Assembly: GCF_030052995.1 (NCBI RefSeq)
Contig: NZ_JASJPW010000004.1
Location: 124,001 to 188,000 of the forward strand
Length of the DNA stretch: 64,000 bases
DNA from: Gemmobacter sp. 24YEA27
GTDB lineage: Bacteria; Pseudomonadota; Alphaproteobacteria; Rhodobacterales; Rhodobacteraceae
Direction: 5' to 3'
A program made the translations under genes and the position numbers. Of the stretch, positions 8,890 through 17,496 are shown piece after piece (position 1 is the first letter of the stretch; each line of letters starts with the position of its first letter). Under the pieces are notes generated by a model that did no database searches, was not told the origin of the DNA, and was given only the letters and a program-made list of their open reading frames with translations.

Positions 8890-9480
8890 ATGGATGAAAA
8901 CAAGGATGTTCTGAGCGCAGTGCTCGATCAGCTGGACGAGATTGGCGCGACCACGACGGTCAGCATCGGCGCGGTGGCCGAGGCGATCGGCACGCGGTCT
9001 TTTGCGACACTGATGCTGATCTTTGCGCTGATCGCGGTGTCTCCGGCCAGTATCGTGCCCGGGGTGACGACGGTGGTCGCGCTGGTCGAGTTCCTGCTTG
9101 TGGCGCAGATGATTGCCGGCAGACGTCATATCTGGTTGCCCGATCTGCTCTCCGACAGGGAAATTCCGGGCGAACGCCTGCGGTCTGCCGTTTCATGGCT
9201 GCGCAGGCCGATTGCGGTCGTGGACCAGATCCTGCAGCCCAGACTGAGCTTTCTGACTGAAAAGCCCTGTCTTTATATCTGGCTCTTCCTGATCCTCGCG
9301 CTCACTCTGGTCATGCCCTTCATGGAACTGGTGCCAGGCACCGGCACCGTTGCCTCTGGTCTGATTGCCCTCGTGGCGGCGGCCGTTCTGACCCGGGACG
9401 GCGCCTTGCTGATACTGGCGGGTCTGTGCCTTGGCGCCCTGGTCTGGATGGTGCGTTTGCTTGGTGAAGCCCTGTTCTGA
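8890..9480 (+). CDS. exoD: ExoD family membrane protein
   Basis: This is a 196-residue inner-membrane protein of the ExoD family, linked in rhizobia to exopolysaccharide production and alkaline tolerance, with no established biochemical activity. The start at 8890 (MDENKDVLSAVL) follows an AAGGAC-type site; the much longer upstream frame is antisense to the GMC operon and is rejected. A soluble helix with the ExoD signature (VSIGAVAEAIGTRSFATLML) leads into four or five hydrophobic helices, including LALTLVMPFMELVPGTGTVA. The gene stands alone, divergent from the dehydrogenase operon with about 170 bases between the start codons. Confidence 0.85.
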   Translation: MDENKDVLSAVLDQLDEIGATTTVSIGAVAEAIGTRSFATLMLIFALIAVSPASIVPGVTTVVALVEFLLVAQMIAGRRHIWLPDLLSDREIPGERLRSAVSWLRRPIAVVDQILQPRLSFLTEKPCLYIWLFLILALTLVMPFMELVPGTGTVASGLIALVAAAVLTRDGALLILAGLCLGALVWMVRLLGEALF

Positions 9481-9600
9481 GCGCGCAGTTTCTCTGTCTG
9501 ATCCACCATCTGCGGGGAACAATTCCCGCGTCCAGGCGTTAACCCGCGCGGGATCATAGCTGAAGCAAGACTCCATTCAGATATGTACCTCGAAAACGTT

Positions 9601-9628
9601 AAGGCGCCTGCCCATGCAGGCGCCTTTT
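9601..9628. terminator. Bidirectional Rho-independent terminator
   Basis: AAGGCGCCTGC, loop CCAT, GCAGGCGCCTT forms an 11-bp stem with flanking T-rich sequence on the plus side (TTTTCTC) and A-rich complement on the other. It lies between exoD and the minus-strand PRC-barrel remnant that stops at 9653, and can serve both. Confidence 0.75.
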
Positions 9629-9652
9629 CTCTCGCCGCTTTCTTTGGCGGCG

Positions 9653-9976
9653 TCAGGTCTCGAAAACTGTTCCGTGCAGATGCTCTGGCAGTTCCTGCAG
9701 CTTCTCTTTCGTCCGGACGGCTTTGCCATTCGCATCCCGCATCAGGGTCAGCTGATCGGGACTGATCCGCACGGGCCCCGATCCGGTTGCAACAAAGCCG
9801 CCGATATCAACCCCGGCATCGACCACGACCACGACCACGACCTGGGTCAGAGGGCCAGCGAACAGACCGCTGCCATGAATGGTCGCCGGCACATCGCGAT
9901 CGCATCGGCTGCCTGCTGAAGCACGGCGCGGCATGAAGCGGGGATTTCCGCCGCAGCGGAGGGCGTTCGGGAACAA
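9653..9976 (-). pseudogene. PRC-barrel-like remnant with expanded Val tract
   Basis: The last 70 residues of this frame (DAGVDIGGFVATGSGPVRISPDQL, then LMRDANGKAV and LPEHLHGTVFET) resemble the C-terminal half of secreted PRC-barrel proteins, where a strand pair is followed by DQLTLMRDADG. The upstream part has no signal peptide and no family features, so the N-terminal half appears lost. A 6-bp tandem repeat at 9821-9842 writes seven consecutive Val codons into the first conserved strand. A true PRC-barrel gene follows at 10541. The call is tentative. Confidence 0.4.
9821..9842. repeat. GACCAC hexanucleotide tandem repeat
   Basis: Three full GACCAC units plus GACC occupy this stretch. Read on the minus strand they encode alternating GTG/GTC Val codons inside the PRC-barrel-like remnant. 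Slippage of such an array would change the protein length in steps of two residues without breaking the frame. Confidence 0.7.
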
Positions 9977-10009
9977 ATGCGCGGGGCTCAGGGTTGGATG
10001 TCGTTGCGT

Positions 10010-10336
10010 AGCGGCGCCCGATTTCGCCTTGCGGCATCCGCGAGTATTTCGCCTTGAATGAGGCGGTCACCGCCGGGCTGGCATTTCTCGCTGCAGGGGC
10101 GATCTTTACGGCGGGCGGCCTTTACGTCGGGCGGTAAGGTCACCGGGCTGACGACCGGCGCAGGTATGTGGATGGCCGGAGCCATCGGCTTGGCCTGTGG
10201 CAGCGGCTTCCTGCCGCTTGCCATCATGGCGACAGTGCTTGCGATCCTGGTGCTGTGGGTGCTGTGGGTGCTCGGGCGCGTGTCGCGCCGCATTGCGCGG
10301 ATCTGCGATCGCGGCACCTCAGACGAAAATCACTGA
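10010..10336 (+). pseudogene. MgtC/SapB family membrane protein, truncated and frameshifted
   Basis: One frame reads ALNEAVTAGLAFLAAGAIF up to a stop near 10135. The next frame, open to 10336, reads KVTGLTTGAGMWMAGAIGLACGSGF and continues into a hydrophobic helix. Together these match the middle of MgtC/SapB proteins (a G-GFLGAG type helix, then GLTTAA-type motif and final helix). The N-terminal membrane helices before it cannot be found, so the gene is a fragment as well as frameshifted. MgtC proteins are inner-membrane factors for low-magnesium survival. Assignment is by motif pattern only. Confidence 0.5.
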
Positions 10337-10352
10337 CGGGAAGGAGGCAAAG

Positions 10353-10544
10353 ATGCCCGCAAAATCGAAAGCTCAACAAAAGGCGGCCGGGGCTGCCCTG
10401 TCGGCAAAACGGGGAGAAACGGCGCGAAAGGATCTGGTTGGCGCGTCAAAGGAAATGTTTGACAGCATGACCGAGGCCGAGCTGGAAGAGCTCGCCTCCA
10501 CCCCGCATGACGGCTTGCCGGACCGGGTGGAGGATGACGCATGA
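10353..10544 (+). CDS. DUF3008 family small protein
   Basis: This is a 63-residue soluble, Lys/Ala/Glu-rich protein starting MPAKSKAQQKAAGAALSAKR. That opening is the hallmark of DUF3008, a small family of unknown function widespread in Proteobacteria. A strong AAGGAGG site lies five bases before the ATG at 10353. The C-terminal half has SKEMFDSMTEAELEELAST. Its last codons overlap the start of the next gene (ATGA), so the two are translationally coupled. Confidence 0.85.
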   Translation: MPAKSKAQQKAAGAALSAKRGETARKDLVGASKEMFDSMTEAELEELASTPHDGLPDRVEDDA

Positions 10545-10825
10545 TAACCCCTTTGCAGCCCGCTGAAATCACCCGAGCCCTTCTTATCGGCAAACAGGTT
10601 TTCGCATCACGCAACGAAGCCGTCGGTTCAGTCAGCGATGTTCTCGGCACCGGCAACTCCGCGGTAATATTTGTCGACCTCGGCGGGCTCTTTTGCGCTG
10701 GTGGCAAGACCATTGAACTGGCCGCGAATGACATGCGGATTGGCCGGGAGGAAAACGGGGCAATCATGCTTGAGACGCGACTGACACTCCACGAGCTGGA
10801 GATGTTACCTGAAGTAAAACTCTGA
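10541..10825 (+). CDS. PRC-barrel domain protein
   Basis: This 94-residue protein appears to be a single PRC-barrel fold. LLIGKQVFASRNEAVGSVSDVL is the typical first hairpin of the domain, followed by AVIFVDLGGLF and a final strand-helix. It has no signal peptide or transmembrane helix. The start overlaps the DUF3008 stop by four bases. PRC-barrel proteins of this size often bind other macromolecules in stress or envelope contexts; no specific role can be given. Confidence 0.75.
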   Translation: MITPLQPAEITRALLIGKQVFASRNEAVGSVSDVLGTGNSAVIFVDLGGLFCAGGKTIELAANDMRIGREENGAIMLETRLTLHELEMLPEVKL

Positions 10826-10834
10826 GCCGTGGGC

Positions 10835-10859
10835 CAGGCCGGTCTGCGCGACCGGCCTG
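10835..10859 (+). terminator. Perfect 10-bp hairpin after the PRC-barrel gene
   Basis: CAGGCCGGTC, loop TGCGC, GACCGGCCTG. It sits ten bases after the stop codon at 10825, the position of a terminator, but lacks a T-run. Confidence 0.5.
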
Positions 10860-11059
10860 CCGGATCATGCGCAATGTCACCATGCGCGCATCTGGCAAAG
10901 AGGCTGAAACCTCTCATCCCCACAATCGCCGTTAACACTGTGCTGTTTTGGTCGAGTGCCGACGCCGCTTCTGGCACATGGTGCACCTTCCATCTGCCGA
11001 TGACGGGGGTGGTGATGCGCGGCCCAGAAGAGGCGAGCGGTTCACTGTTCAGTTGTGAT

Positions 11060-11295
11060 AGTCCGCAGGAGCGGATGCAGGATAACCTGCTGTTTCGGTG
11101 GTTTGTGGATGGTTGGTTGATGCCCCGGTCTGGGTGACAACCGGGTCTATGAAGAACCGTGACCGCCTGTTGAACACCGAAATGTCGCGCAAAGTCTGGG
11201 CGGCAATACGCGCAGATCGCGCAGTTCAGCCGCTTCTGTCGGACGACCACATTTCGGTCGAGGGCAAAGGGCTCAAGGCTCGGGCAGCAATTTAG
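11060..11295 (+). mobile_element. IS5-family transposase fragment
   Basis: An internal piece of an IS5-type transposase is visible across one frameshift. LLFRWFVDG appears in one frame near 11090-11118, and DAPVWVTTGSMKNRDRLL, EMSRKVWAAI and LLSDDHISVEG follow in another frame to 11295. These match the middle of IS5 transposases (LLFRWFVGL..DDPVW..FTKNRDRLL, then LLS.EHFSVDGTL). The N- and C-terminal parts and the inverted repeats are absent. The surrounding 10860-11435 stretch holds nothing else I can identify. Confidence 0.6.
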
Positions 11296-11435
11296 GGCTT
11301 CCGGCCAAAGCCCGAAGCCATGCGGGGCATAGTACGCGCGGGTTCCTGACCGTTCCCGCCGCCTGTGCTGGGGCAAAGCCGTTCCCGCCAGTGCGTCGCC
11401 GCTTCATGGCGTCTTCCTGAGGCAGGTCAGGGCGA

Positions 11436-12038
11436 TCAGTTCAGGCGGTTCAGGTGACGTTCCAGAATGGCTGAGGCAGCTTTGGTGTCATGGCGGCGGA
11501 TGGCGACCATGATACCATAATGATCATTGTCAACGCGCGGCTTCCACCGCTTGCTGTAATGAACAAGGATATAACGCGCCGCCAGGTTTTGCATGCTCTC
11601 GACCGCTTCCAGCAGCCGGGGCATCTCGCAGGCCTCATAGATCTTCATATGAAAGGCACGGTTAAGCTCTTCCCAGTCAAAGATATTCTGCGCCTGGTCA
11701 CAGGCCTGGCGCAGGGCGTCGGCCTCGCGCACCTGGCCGGGGGTGAGATTGGGCACGGAATGCAGCAAGGTCAGCGGCTCGAGCGCCAGCCGCATCAGCT
11801 TCAGCTCCTTTTGGGCCATCGGGTCAAGCGGTGCGACCTGCATTCCCCGGTTGTGCTGTGACACGACCAGGCCGCGCGCGACCAGTTTCAGCAGCGCCTC
11901 CCGCACAGGTACATGGCTGGCACCAAACTCGGCGGCGAGATAATCCTGACGAAGCTTTTCACCCGCCATCAGCTCGCCACGGATGATGCGTCTTGCCAGT
12001 TCATCCGCGATCAGCTGTGGCGTTGGGACGGCTGGCAT
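11436..12038 (-). CDS. bioR: GntR family regulator, probable BioR biotin repressor
   Basis: This 200-residue regulator has a GntR winged helix (about residues 1-70, with LARRIIRGELMAGEKLRQDYLAAEF and VPVREALLKLVARGLV) and a C-terminal helical FCD-type domain. I prefer the ATG at 12038; the upstream extension uses a TTG start and lacks homology. It follows bioC on the same strand with only about 60 bases between, at the end of the biotin operon. In Alphaproteobacteria such as Paracoccus and Agrobacterium, BioR, a GntR protein, represses bio genes at TTATMKATAA boxes. Near-matching boxes lie upstream of bioB at 17445-17454 and 17545-17554. The BioR identity rests on this context. Confidence 0.75.
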   Translation of the reverse strand: MPAVPTPQLIADELARRIIRGELMAGEKLRQDYLAAEFGASHVPVREALLKLVARGLVVSQHNRGMQVAPLDPMAQKELKLMRLALEPLTLLHSVPNLTPGQVREADALRQACDQAQNIFDWEELNRAFHMKIYEACEMPRLLEAVESMQNLAARYILVHYSKRWKPRVDNDHYGIMVAIRRHDTKAASAILERHLNRLN

Positions 12039-12099
12039 GACGTCGATCAACCTTGGTGGGACGGAGGGAAAGAGCGAGGCGGGCGCCGTAAAGGGCCGT

Positions 12100-12831
12100 T
12101 TATGATCTGCGGGCAATACAATAAGACGGGCGATAGGTCAAAGTGGGCGGCCCTGCCGCGTTGATCTCTCGCAGCAGGCCGCGCAGCCGTCCCGGCGAAA
12201 CCCGCCCTGCGGCAAAGCCGTTCACGCCGCTGGCGCGCAGATGCGCAAAAAGATCTTGGGCGCTTTCGAACTGCAGGGTGATGGCCTCATCGCGGAAGAC
12301 AAGACCCTCCATCCCGGCGGGCAGGGCATCATATATTCCGGCAGCGTTCAGATAGGAGGGCGCGCCCCGGGGCAGACCCCAGGCGGAAAATTCGGGGAAA
12401 TTGTCGGGGCCAAAGCCTGACAGCGCCAGCAGGCCTGCGGGGCGCAGGGCCTGCACCGCTTTGGCCAGCAAGGCCCGCGGATCGGCGATCCATTGCAGCA
12501 TCGAGGCGCTGGCGAGCAGATCCAGATCTCGCGGGAAATCACAGGCGGCGGCGTCTCCCGGCAGAGGATATACGCGCCCCTGCCCCGGCCAGGCCAGCTG
12601 CGGCAGCGGGGCGACAAGATCATTCAGCCAGATGTCCTCGGGGCACAGGCGGGCAAGTTGCCGTGTCAGAAGGCCGGTGCCATGGCCCAGTTCCAGTACC
12701 CTGCGGGCGGTGCTGATATGGGAGAAGATGCCTTCGGCCAGGCTCCCGGCGATCCGGGCCTGCGCCAGGGCCGCACTCTCGTAGCTGTGATGATGGCGGG
12801 AAAACCCCGCCGCGATCCGCGCCATCATCAT
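12100..12831 (-). CDS. bioC: Malonyl-ACP O-methyltransferase BioC
   Basis: BioC methylates malonyl-ACP with S-adenosylmethionine so that the fatty acid machinery can build pimeloyl-ACP methyl ester for biotin. The 243-residue protein opens with the BioC signature of a Phe/Ser/His-rich start and SYESAALAQ. The SAM-binding motif appears as VLELGHGTGLLT (about 45-56), with WLNDL and ASASMLQWIADP downstream. The ATG overlaps the bioG stop by four bases (ATGA), showing translational coupling. It is the last biosynthetic gene of the operon. The usual ELGCGTG is ELGHGTG here, which is a tolerated variant. Confidence 0.9.
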   Translation of the reverse strand: MMMARIAAGFSRHHHSYESAALAQARIAGSLAEGIFSHISTARRVLELGHGTGLLTRQLARLCPEDIWLNDLVAPLPQLAWPGQGRVYPLPGDAAACDFPRDLDLLASASMLQWIADPRALLAKAVQALRPAGLLALSGFGPDNFPEFSAWGLPRGAPSYLNAAGIYDALPAGMEGLVFRDEAITLQFESAQDLFAHLRASGVNGFAAGRVSPGRLRGLLREINAAGPPTLTYRPSYCIARRS

Positions 12832-13421
12832 CTGATCTCGCTCCAGGCGCGCCAGTGGGGAAAGGGATTATGGCCGCAGTCGAGCCATGTGATCTGCCGC
12901 CCCGGCCAGCCCCCGGCCATCCGGCCCTGCGGAAAGATACGGTCGCGCCGCCCGGCAATGATATGGGTGAATGCGGCGGTGGGAGCGGGCTCGCGCAGGG
13001 CAAGATGTTGCAGTTCCAGCGCGAGGGCGTCGGGTTCGGTCTGTTCCGGCAGGTCGGCCCCGGCGCGGCGGGCGAAGCGCTGCAGGCTCTCTGCGGTGAC
13101 CGCCCCCGCCGTGGCGTGATAGGTCTCGGGGCCGATGGCCGCGCACGGATCGGGCGCGCCGCAGATGGCGGTGGCCCGCGCCGGGGCCAGATGATCCAGA
13201 TGGCGCGCGGCGACAGCCACCCCCATCGACCAGGCAATCACATGCAGCCGGCGATAGGGGTGCAGCAACGCCACGGGCAAAGTTTCATCGCGGTAATCGT
13301 CGAGAGCCAGCACATCATCGCCGCCCTGCAGATGGTGAACAGCGCCTGCGCCGACGGCCCAGCCGCCATAAAACAGGATCAGATCTTCGCTGCCGGATCT
13401 TTGCAGCCATTGCGCCCGCAT
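12828..13421 (-). CDS. bioG: Pimeloyl-ACP methyl ester esterase BioG (DUF452)
   Basis: BioG removes the methyl group from pimeloyl-ACP methyl ester, ending the chain-elongation phase of biotin synthesis. The 197-residue alpha/beta-hydrolase has LILFYGGWAVG in the first strand, the nucleophile in VIAWSMGVAVAARH (Ser at about residue 75), and the late catalytic His in LDCGHNPF. The ATG at 13421 overlaps the bioA stop by one base, so I reject the longer frame. The pairing of bioG with bioC in one operon is the arrangement described in Paracoccus denitrificans. Confidence 0.88.
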   Translation of the reverse strand: MRAQWLQRSGSEDLILFYGGWAVGAGAVHHLQGGDDVLALDDYRDETLPVALLHPYRRLHVIAWSMGVAVAARHLDHLAPARATAICGAPDPCAAIGPETYHATAGAVTAESLQRFARRAGADLPEQTEPDALALELQHLALREPAPTAAFTHIIAGRRDRIFPQGRMAGGWPGRQITWLDCGHNPFPHWRAWSEIR

Positions 13422-14689
13422 CAGAGCCCCTTTGCGATGGCAAGCATTGCCGCGCTGACCTTTGTCAGCTCGTCCGGGCGGATCGTCAGCGGCGGCATGG
13501 TATAGAGCAGCCTGCCGAAGGGCCGCAGCCAGACGCCGGTCTCGGCGCAAAAGCGGTGCACCTTGTCCATCGGCAGGGGCGCCTTCATTTCGATCACCCC
13601 GATTGCGCCGAGGACCCGGAGGTCCGCAACCGATGGCAGGACGGCGGCGGGCGCGAGGTCACGCCGCAATTGCGCGCCGATGCTGCGGGCCGCTCCGCTC
13701 CAGTCCGCGCTTTGCCACAGATCCATGGCGGCGGCGGCAACGGCGCAGGCCAGCGGATTGGCCATAAAGGTCGGGCCATGCATCAATGTGCCGGCCTCCC
13801 GTGCCAGATCGCCGGTGGCAATGGTGGCGGCCAGGCTCATCATGCCGCCGGTCAGTGCCTTGCCGAGGCACATGATATCGGGCCTGACCCCGGCCAGATC
13901 AGCCGCAAAGGGCGAACCAGTGCGGCTGAAGCCGGTGGCGATTTCATCGAAGATCAGCAACACGCCATGGCGGTCGCAGATCGCCCGCAGGTCCCTGAGA
14001 TAGGCGGGATGATAGAAATACATTCCCCCTGCGCCCTGGACGACAGGTTCGATGATGAAGGCGGCAATCTCTGCGTCATGGCGGCAAAGCAGCGCCTCGA
14101 CCTCGTCCAGCCCGTTCAGCGCCGGGTCCTCGGGCCAGGCGGCACCATAGGGCACCGGCGGGCGGGCGGCGAAGTGCTGCGGCGCGATGGCCCGCCCGAA
14201 ATGGCTGTGCATACCGGTCTCGGGGTCGCAAAGGCTCATCGCTTTCCAGGTGTCACCATGATAGCCGCCGCGCACGGTCGCCAGGGCGGTGCGTCTGCGG
14301 TGACCGCGCGCGATCTGGACCTGAATGGCGAGTTTCACCGCCACCTCCACCGCCACCGAACCACTGTCGGCATAGAAGATCCGGTCGAGCCCCTCCGGCA
14401 GAGCAGCGACCAGCCGGCGGCTGAGATCAATGGCCGGCTGATGGGTCAGCCCGCCGAACATGACATGCGGCAGCTGTGCCGCCTGGTCCTGCACCGCTTT
14501 GACCAGCGAGGGCGGCGCGTGGCCGAACGCCGCGCACCACCAGGAGGACATGGCGTCAATCATCCGCCGGCCATCGTCGAGCGTCAGCCAGATGCCCTCG
14601 GCCCGCACGACCTTGTGCTGCGGTGCCGGATGCGCAATCGAGCTGTAGGGATGCCAGATATGGCTGCGGTCAAAGGCCAGATCCTCCAT
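13421..14689 (-). CDS. bioA: Adenosylmethionine-8-amino-7-oxononanoate aminotransferase BioA
   Basis: BioA is a PLP enzyme that aminates 8-amino-7-oxononanoate (KAPA) to 7,8-diaminopelargonate, using SAM as amino donor. The 422-residue sequence shows the class III aminotransferase features: HIWHPYSS at the start, SWWCAAFGH, YADSGSVAVEVAVKLA, the metal/PLP aspartate in LLIFDEIATGFSRTG and the Schiff-base lysine in CLGKALTGGMM. The start at 14689 overlaps the bioD stop (TAATG). A longer frame through bioD is rejected because that region is explained by bioD in its own frame. Confidence 0.95.
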   Translation of the reverse strand: MEDLAFDRSHIWHPYSSIAHPAPQHKVVRAEGIWLTLDDGRRMIDAMSSWWCAAFGHAPPSLVKAVQDQAAQLPHVMFGGLTHQPAIDLSRRLVAALPEGLDRIFYADSGSVAVEVAVKLAIQVQIARGHRRRTALATVRGGYHGDTWKAMSLCDPETGMHSHFGRAIAPQHFAARPPVPYGAAWPEDPALNGLDEVEALLCRHDAEIAAFIIEPVVQGAGGMYFYHPAYLRDLRAICDRHGVLLIFDEIATGFSRTGSPFAADLAGVRPDIMCLGKALTGGMMSLAATIATGDLAREAGTLMHGPTFMANPLACAVAAAAMDLWQSADWSGAARSIGAQLRRDLAPAAVLPSVADLRVLGAIGVIEMKAPLPMDKVHRFCAETGVWLRPFGRLLYTMPPLTIRPDELTKVSAAMLAIAKGL

Positions 14690-15305
14690 TACAGCGCGGC
14701 CTTTATGGCGCTGAGGTCGATACCCTGAAAGGCCTGTTCCAGCGCGGGGCGGGTGACATTCGCCAGGCGCGGCAGTCGGCCGAGCGCGGGCAGGGCAGCG
14801 ATCCGGCAGATGGTTTGCTGGCTGTCCTGCATTTCCGCGCCGAAAAAGACGATCCCCAGCAGCGGCACGCGGCGCGCGCGCAGGGCTTCGATGGTCAGCA
14901 GGCTGTGATTGATCGTGCCAAGTGCGGTCCGTGCCACCACGATGACCGGGGCCTGCCATTTCGCCATCTGATCGGCGTATAGGAAACTGCCGTCCAGGGG
15001 CACCAGCGCCCCCCCGCCCCCTCGACCACCAGCGGGCCATCGACCCGGGGCAGCGACATCGCCGTGATCCTGACCCCCTCGCGCGCCGCCGCATGATGCG
15101 GCGACGCGGGAAGCTTCAGCCGATACGCCTCGGGAAGGGTGGGGCGGCCGGTCAGGCGGGCGACGGTCTCGCTGTCGGTCTCTTCGTCAAGCCCGGCCTG
15201 GACGGGTTTCCAATAGCTTGCCTGCAAAGCCAGCGTCAGCCCGGCGCTGAACACGGTCTTGCCGATACCGGTATCGGTGCCGGTGATGATGACGGCAGAA
15301 CTCAT
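14689..15305 (-). CDS. bioD: Dethiobiotin synthetase BioD (one frame break)
   Basis: BioD closes the ureido ring of dethiobiotin from diaminopelargonate, CO2 and ATP. The N-terminal part has the P-loop [11 protein letters not shown] and YWKPVQAG. The second ATP-binding segment VEGAGG is followed by a frame change at the seven-base C-run 15009-15015; with one more base there the sequence continues [18 protein letters not shown] to the stop at 14689. Corrected length is about 205 residues, normal for BioD. The break is almost certainly a homopolymer consensus error because the neighbouring frames are clean on both sides. The start overlaps the bioF stop. Confidence 0.88.
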
Positions 15306-16435
15306 ATCGGCCCCCGGATTTTCATACCTGCAATGGCGACGAAAAGCGCATCAATATCCGTGACTTGCAGCCCGCCGGTGATCGAGATGCGCAGGCGCGC
15401 GGTGCCTTTCGCCACGGTGGGCGGGCGGATGGCGCGAATATCGAAACCCGCCTCGCGCAGGTGACGCGCGGCCCCGAGCGCCGCATGGTCCTCCCCGAGG
15501 ATCAGAGGCAGGATCTGGCTGAGGCCGAGATTGAGCCCCAGTTTTCGGGCGGCGCGATGGGCATGGAGGCGCAGGGTTTCGGCATGCCCGATCAGGGCGG
15601 GCCGTGTCTGCACCAGCAAAAGCGCCGCGCGCACCGCTGCCGCAACAAGCGGCGAGGGGGCGGTGGCATAGATAAAGGGGCGCGCGCGGTTGATCAGCGT
15701 CTCGGTCACGATGCGCCCGGCGCAGATCAGCGCACCACTGGCCCCGAGCGCCTTGCCGCAGGTATGGACCAAAATCGATGCAACATCGTCCGGCACATCG
15801 GCAAGCCCGCGCCCCATCGGCCCGTAAAGCCCGGTCGCATGGGCCTCATCCAGGACCAGAACCGCGTCGCACGCCCGCGCCAGCGATATGAAATCCGCCA
15901 GTGGTGCGAAATCGCCATCCATCGAATAGAGCGTCTCAAGCGCGATCCAGATCCGCCCCGAGCCACCTCTGGCGCGCCAGTCGCGGATCTGATCCTCTGC
16001 ATGCTGTGCGTCACTATGGCGGAACTCCCAGCTCTGCGCCGGGCCGAGCCGCATCCCCTCATGCACACTGGCATGGATCCCTGCATCATAAAGCACCAGA
16101 TCGCCCGACATCGGCAGTGCCGAAAAGATAGCCTGATTGGCCTGAAAGCCGCCGCCCATGAACAGGCAGGATTCAGTGCCGAAGAAATCGGCGGCCTCGG
16201 CCTCCAGCGCTGCAAATTCCGGATCATTGCCGCGCAACAGCCGCGATCCGCCCGACCCCACGGGGACACCCCGGGCGATGGCCACCTGTACCGCTTCGGC
16301 GAGGGCGGCGGATGCACTCAGGCCCAGATAGTCATTCGAGGCAAAGTCACGCCCCAGAGCCGGCAGCAGCGCGCGGGCGCGCCCGCGCGCTGCCGTGACC
16401 GCAAGCCGTTCGGCATGGCGGGGAAACAGGCTCAC
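15302..16435 (-). CDS. bioF: 8-amino-7-oxononanoate synthase BioF
   Basis: BioF is a PLP-dependent alpha-oxoamine synthase joining L-alanine and pimeloyl-ACP to give KAPA. The 377 residues show [22 protein letters not shown], the substrate region [33 protein letters not shown] and the PLP lysine in [12 protein letters not shown]. Length and motif order are normal. It overlaps bioB upstream (four bases) and bioD downstream (four bases). Confidence 0.95.
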   Translation of the reverse strand: MSLFPRHAERLAVTAARGRARALLPALGRDFASNDYLGLSASAALAEAVQVAIARGVPVGSGGSRLLRGNDPEFAALEAEAADFFGTESCLFMGGGFQANQAIFSALPMSGDLVLYDAGIHASVHEGMRLGPAQSWEFRHSDAQHAEDQIRDWRARGGSGRIWIALETLYSMDGDFAPLADFISLARACDAVLVLDEAHATGLYGPMGRGLADVPDDVASILVHTCGKALGASGALICAGRIVTETLINRARPFIYATAPSPLVAAAVRAALLLVQTRPALIGHAETLRLHAHRAARKLGLNLGLSQILPLILGEDHAALGAARHLREAGFDIRAIRPPTVAKGTARLRISITGGLQVTDIDALFVAIAGMKIRGPI

Positions 16436-17379
16436 GCCGCCGCCCCACAGGGGCGCAGTTCTTCGGCGCGCAGGCCGAGCCTTGCGAAAAGCTGCGCGTC
16501 TTTGCTGTCGCCGGGATTATCCGCTGTCAGCAGCGTATCGCCGACAAAGATCGAATTGGCACCGGCGAAAAAGCACATCGCCTGCAGCTCATCCGACATC
16601 GCGCTGCGCCCTGCCGAAAGCCGGACATAGGATTTCGGCGCCAGAATACGCATGGTGGCGATCGTGCGCACCATCTCGATCGGATCAAGAGGCGCCACAT
16701 CTGCCAGGGGTGTGCCTGCCATCGGCATCAGCATGTTGATCGGGATGGATTTCGGCGGCTCGGGCAGATCGGCCAGGGTCTGGATCATCGCGATCCGGTC
16801 CTCAGAGCTCTCGCCCATGCCGATGATCCCGCCGGAACAGACATTGATTCCGGCCAGGCGGACCCGCTCCAGCGTCTCCAGCCGGTCGGCAAAGCTGCGG
16901 GTCGAGATGATTGTGGGGTAAAAGCTCTCGGAGGTGTCGATATTGTGGTTGTAATAGTCCAGCCCTGCCGCCCTGAGCTGCACCACCTGGGCATCATCCA
17001 GCATCCCCAGCGTCATGCAGGTCTCAAGCCCGAGCGCCTTTACCCCCTCGACCATGGCGATGACCGCCTTCATGTCGCGCGCTTTCGGCGAGCGCCACCC
17101 GGCCCCCATGCAATAGCGCGTCGCCCCCGCATCTTTGGCCTTTTTCGCCTCGGCCAGAACCTTCTGCACCTCCATCATTTTCGAGGCGCTGAGTTTAGAT
17201 CCGTTGCGCGCCGATTGCGCACAATAGGCGCAGTCTTCCGGGCAGCCGCCGGTTTTGATCGACAGGAGTTTCGCGCATTGGATGCGGTTCGGGTCGAAGT
17301 TTTCCCGATGCACGCTCTGGGCGCGGAACAGCAGATCCATCAGGGGGAGATTATAGACAGGGCTCGCACGCATTTGCAT
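16432..17379 (-). CDS. bioB: Biotin synthase BioB
   Basis: BioB is a radical-SAM enzyme inserting sulfur into dethiobiotin to make biotin. The 315-residue protein has the radical-SAM cysteines C46, C50 and C53 ([13 protein letters not shown]), FCMGA-like [11 protein letters not shown], the [2Fe-2S] cluster region with CMTLGML and [13 protein letters not shown], and the arginine-containing [11 protein letters not shown] strong GGAGG lies before the ATG at 17379. It is the first gene of the six-gene operon, whose genes all overlap or abut, and carries the putative BioR operators upstream. Confidence 0.96.
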   Translation of the reverse strand: MQMRASPVYNLPLMDLLFRAQSVHRENFDPNRIQCAKLLSIKTGGCPEDCAYCAQSARNGSKLSASKMMEVQKVLAEAKKAKDAGATRYCMGAGWRSPKARDMKAVIAMVEGVKALGLETCMTLGMLDDAQVVQLRAAGLDYYNHNIDTSESFYPTIISTRSFADRLETLERVRLAGINVCSGGIIGMGESSEDRIAMIQTLADLPEPPKSIPINMLMPMAGTPLADVAPLDPIEMVRTIATMRILAPKSYVRLSAGRSAMSDELQAMCFFAGANSIFVGDTLLTADNPGDSKDAQLFARLGLRAEELRPCGAAA

Positions 17380-17444
17380 CGGGGTCCTCCGGCAGGGCTG
17401 CGATCAAGCAGACAGGGATCCGGGCGCGCGCTCAATTTGCAAAG

Positions 17445-17454
17445 TTATCTATTA
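17445..17454. promoter_or_regulatory. Candidate BioR box proximal to bioB
   Basis: TTATCTATTA matches nine of ten positions of the published BioR consensus TTATMKATAA. It lies 66 bases upstream of the bioB start, where it could overlap the promoter. A BioR-type GntR gene closes the same operon. Confidence 0.6.
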
Positions 17455-17470
17455 TTTGCCCCGGAGCTGA

Positions 17471-17496
17471 AATTGATTTAATGTTTAAAATCAATT
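17471..17496. promoter_or_regulatory. Inverted repeat upstream of bioB
   Basis: AATTGATTT and AAATCAATT form a perfect 9-bp inverted repeat separated by eight bases. It is far more AT-rich than its surroundings and lies between the two BioR-like boxes. It may be part of the bioB promoter or a second regulator's operator. Confidence 0.45.

Noticed and set aside
10330..11376. 348-codon minus-strand open frame
   Set aside because: It covers the DUF3008, PRC-barrel and IS5 remains, all of which read on the plus strand; no family match.
13419..14690. Possible bioA-bioD fusion suggested by one long frame
   Set aside because: BioD homology is in another frame and the bioA start overlaps the bioD stop as TAATG, a usual operon junction.
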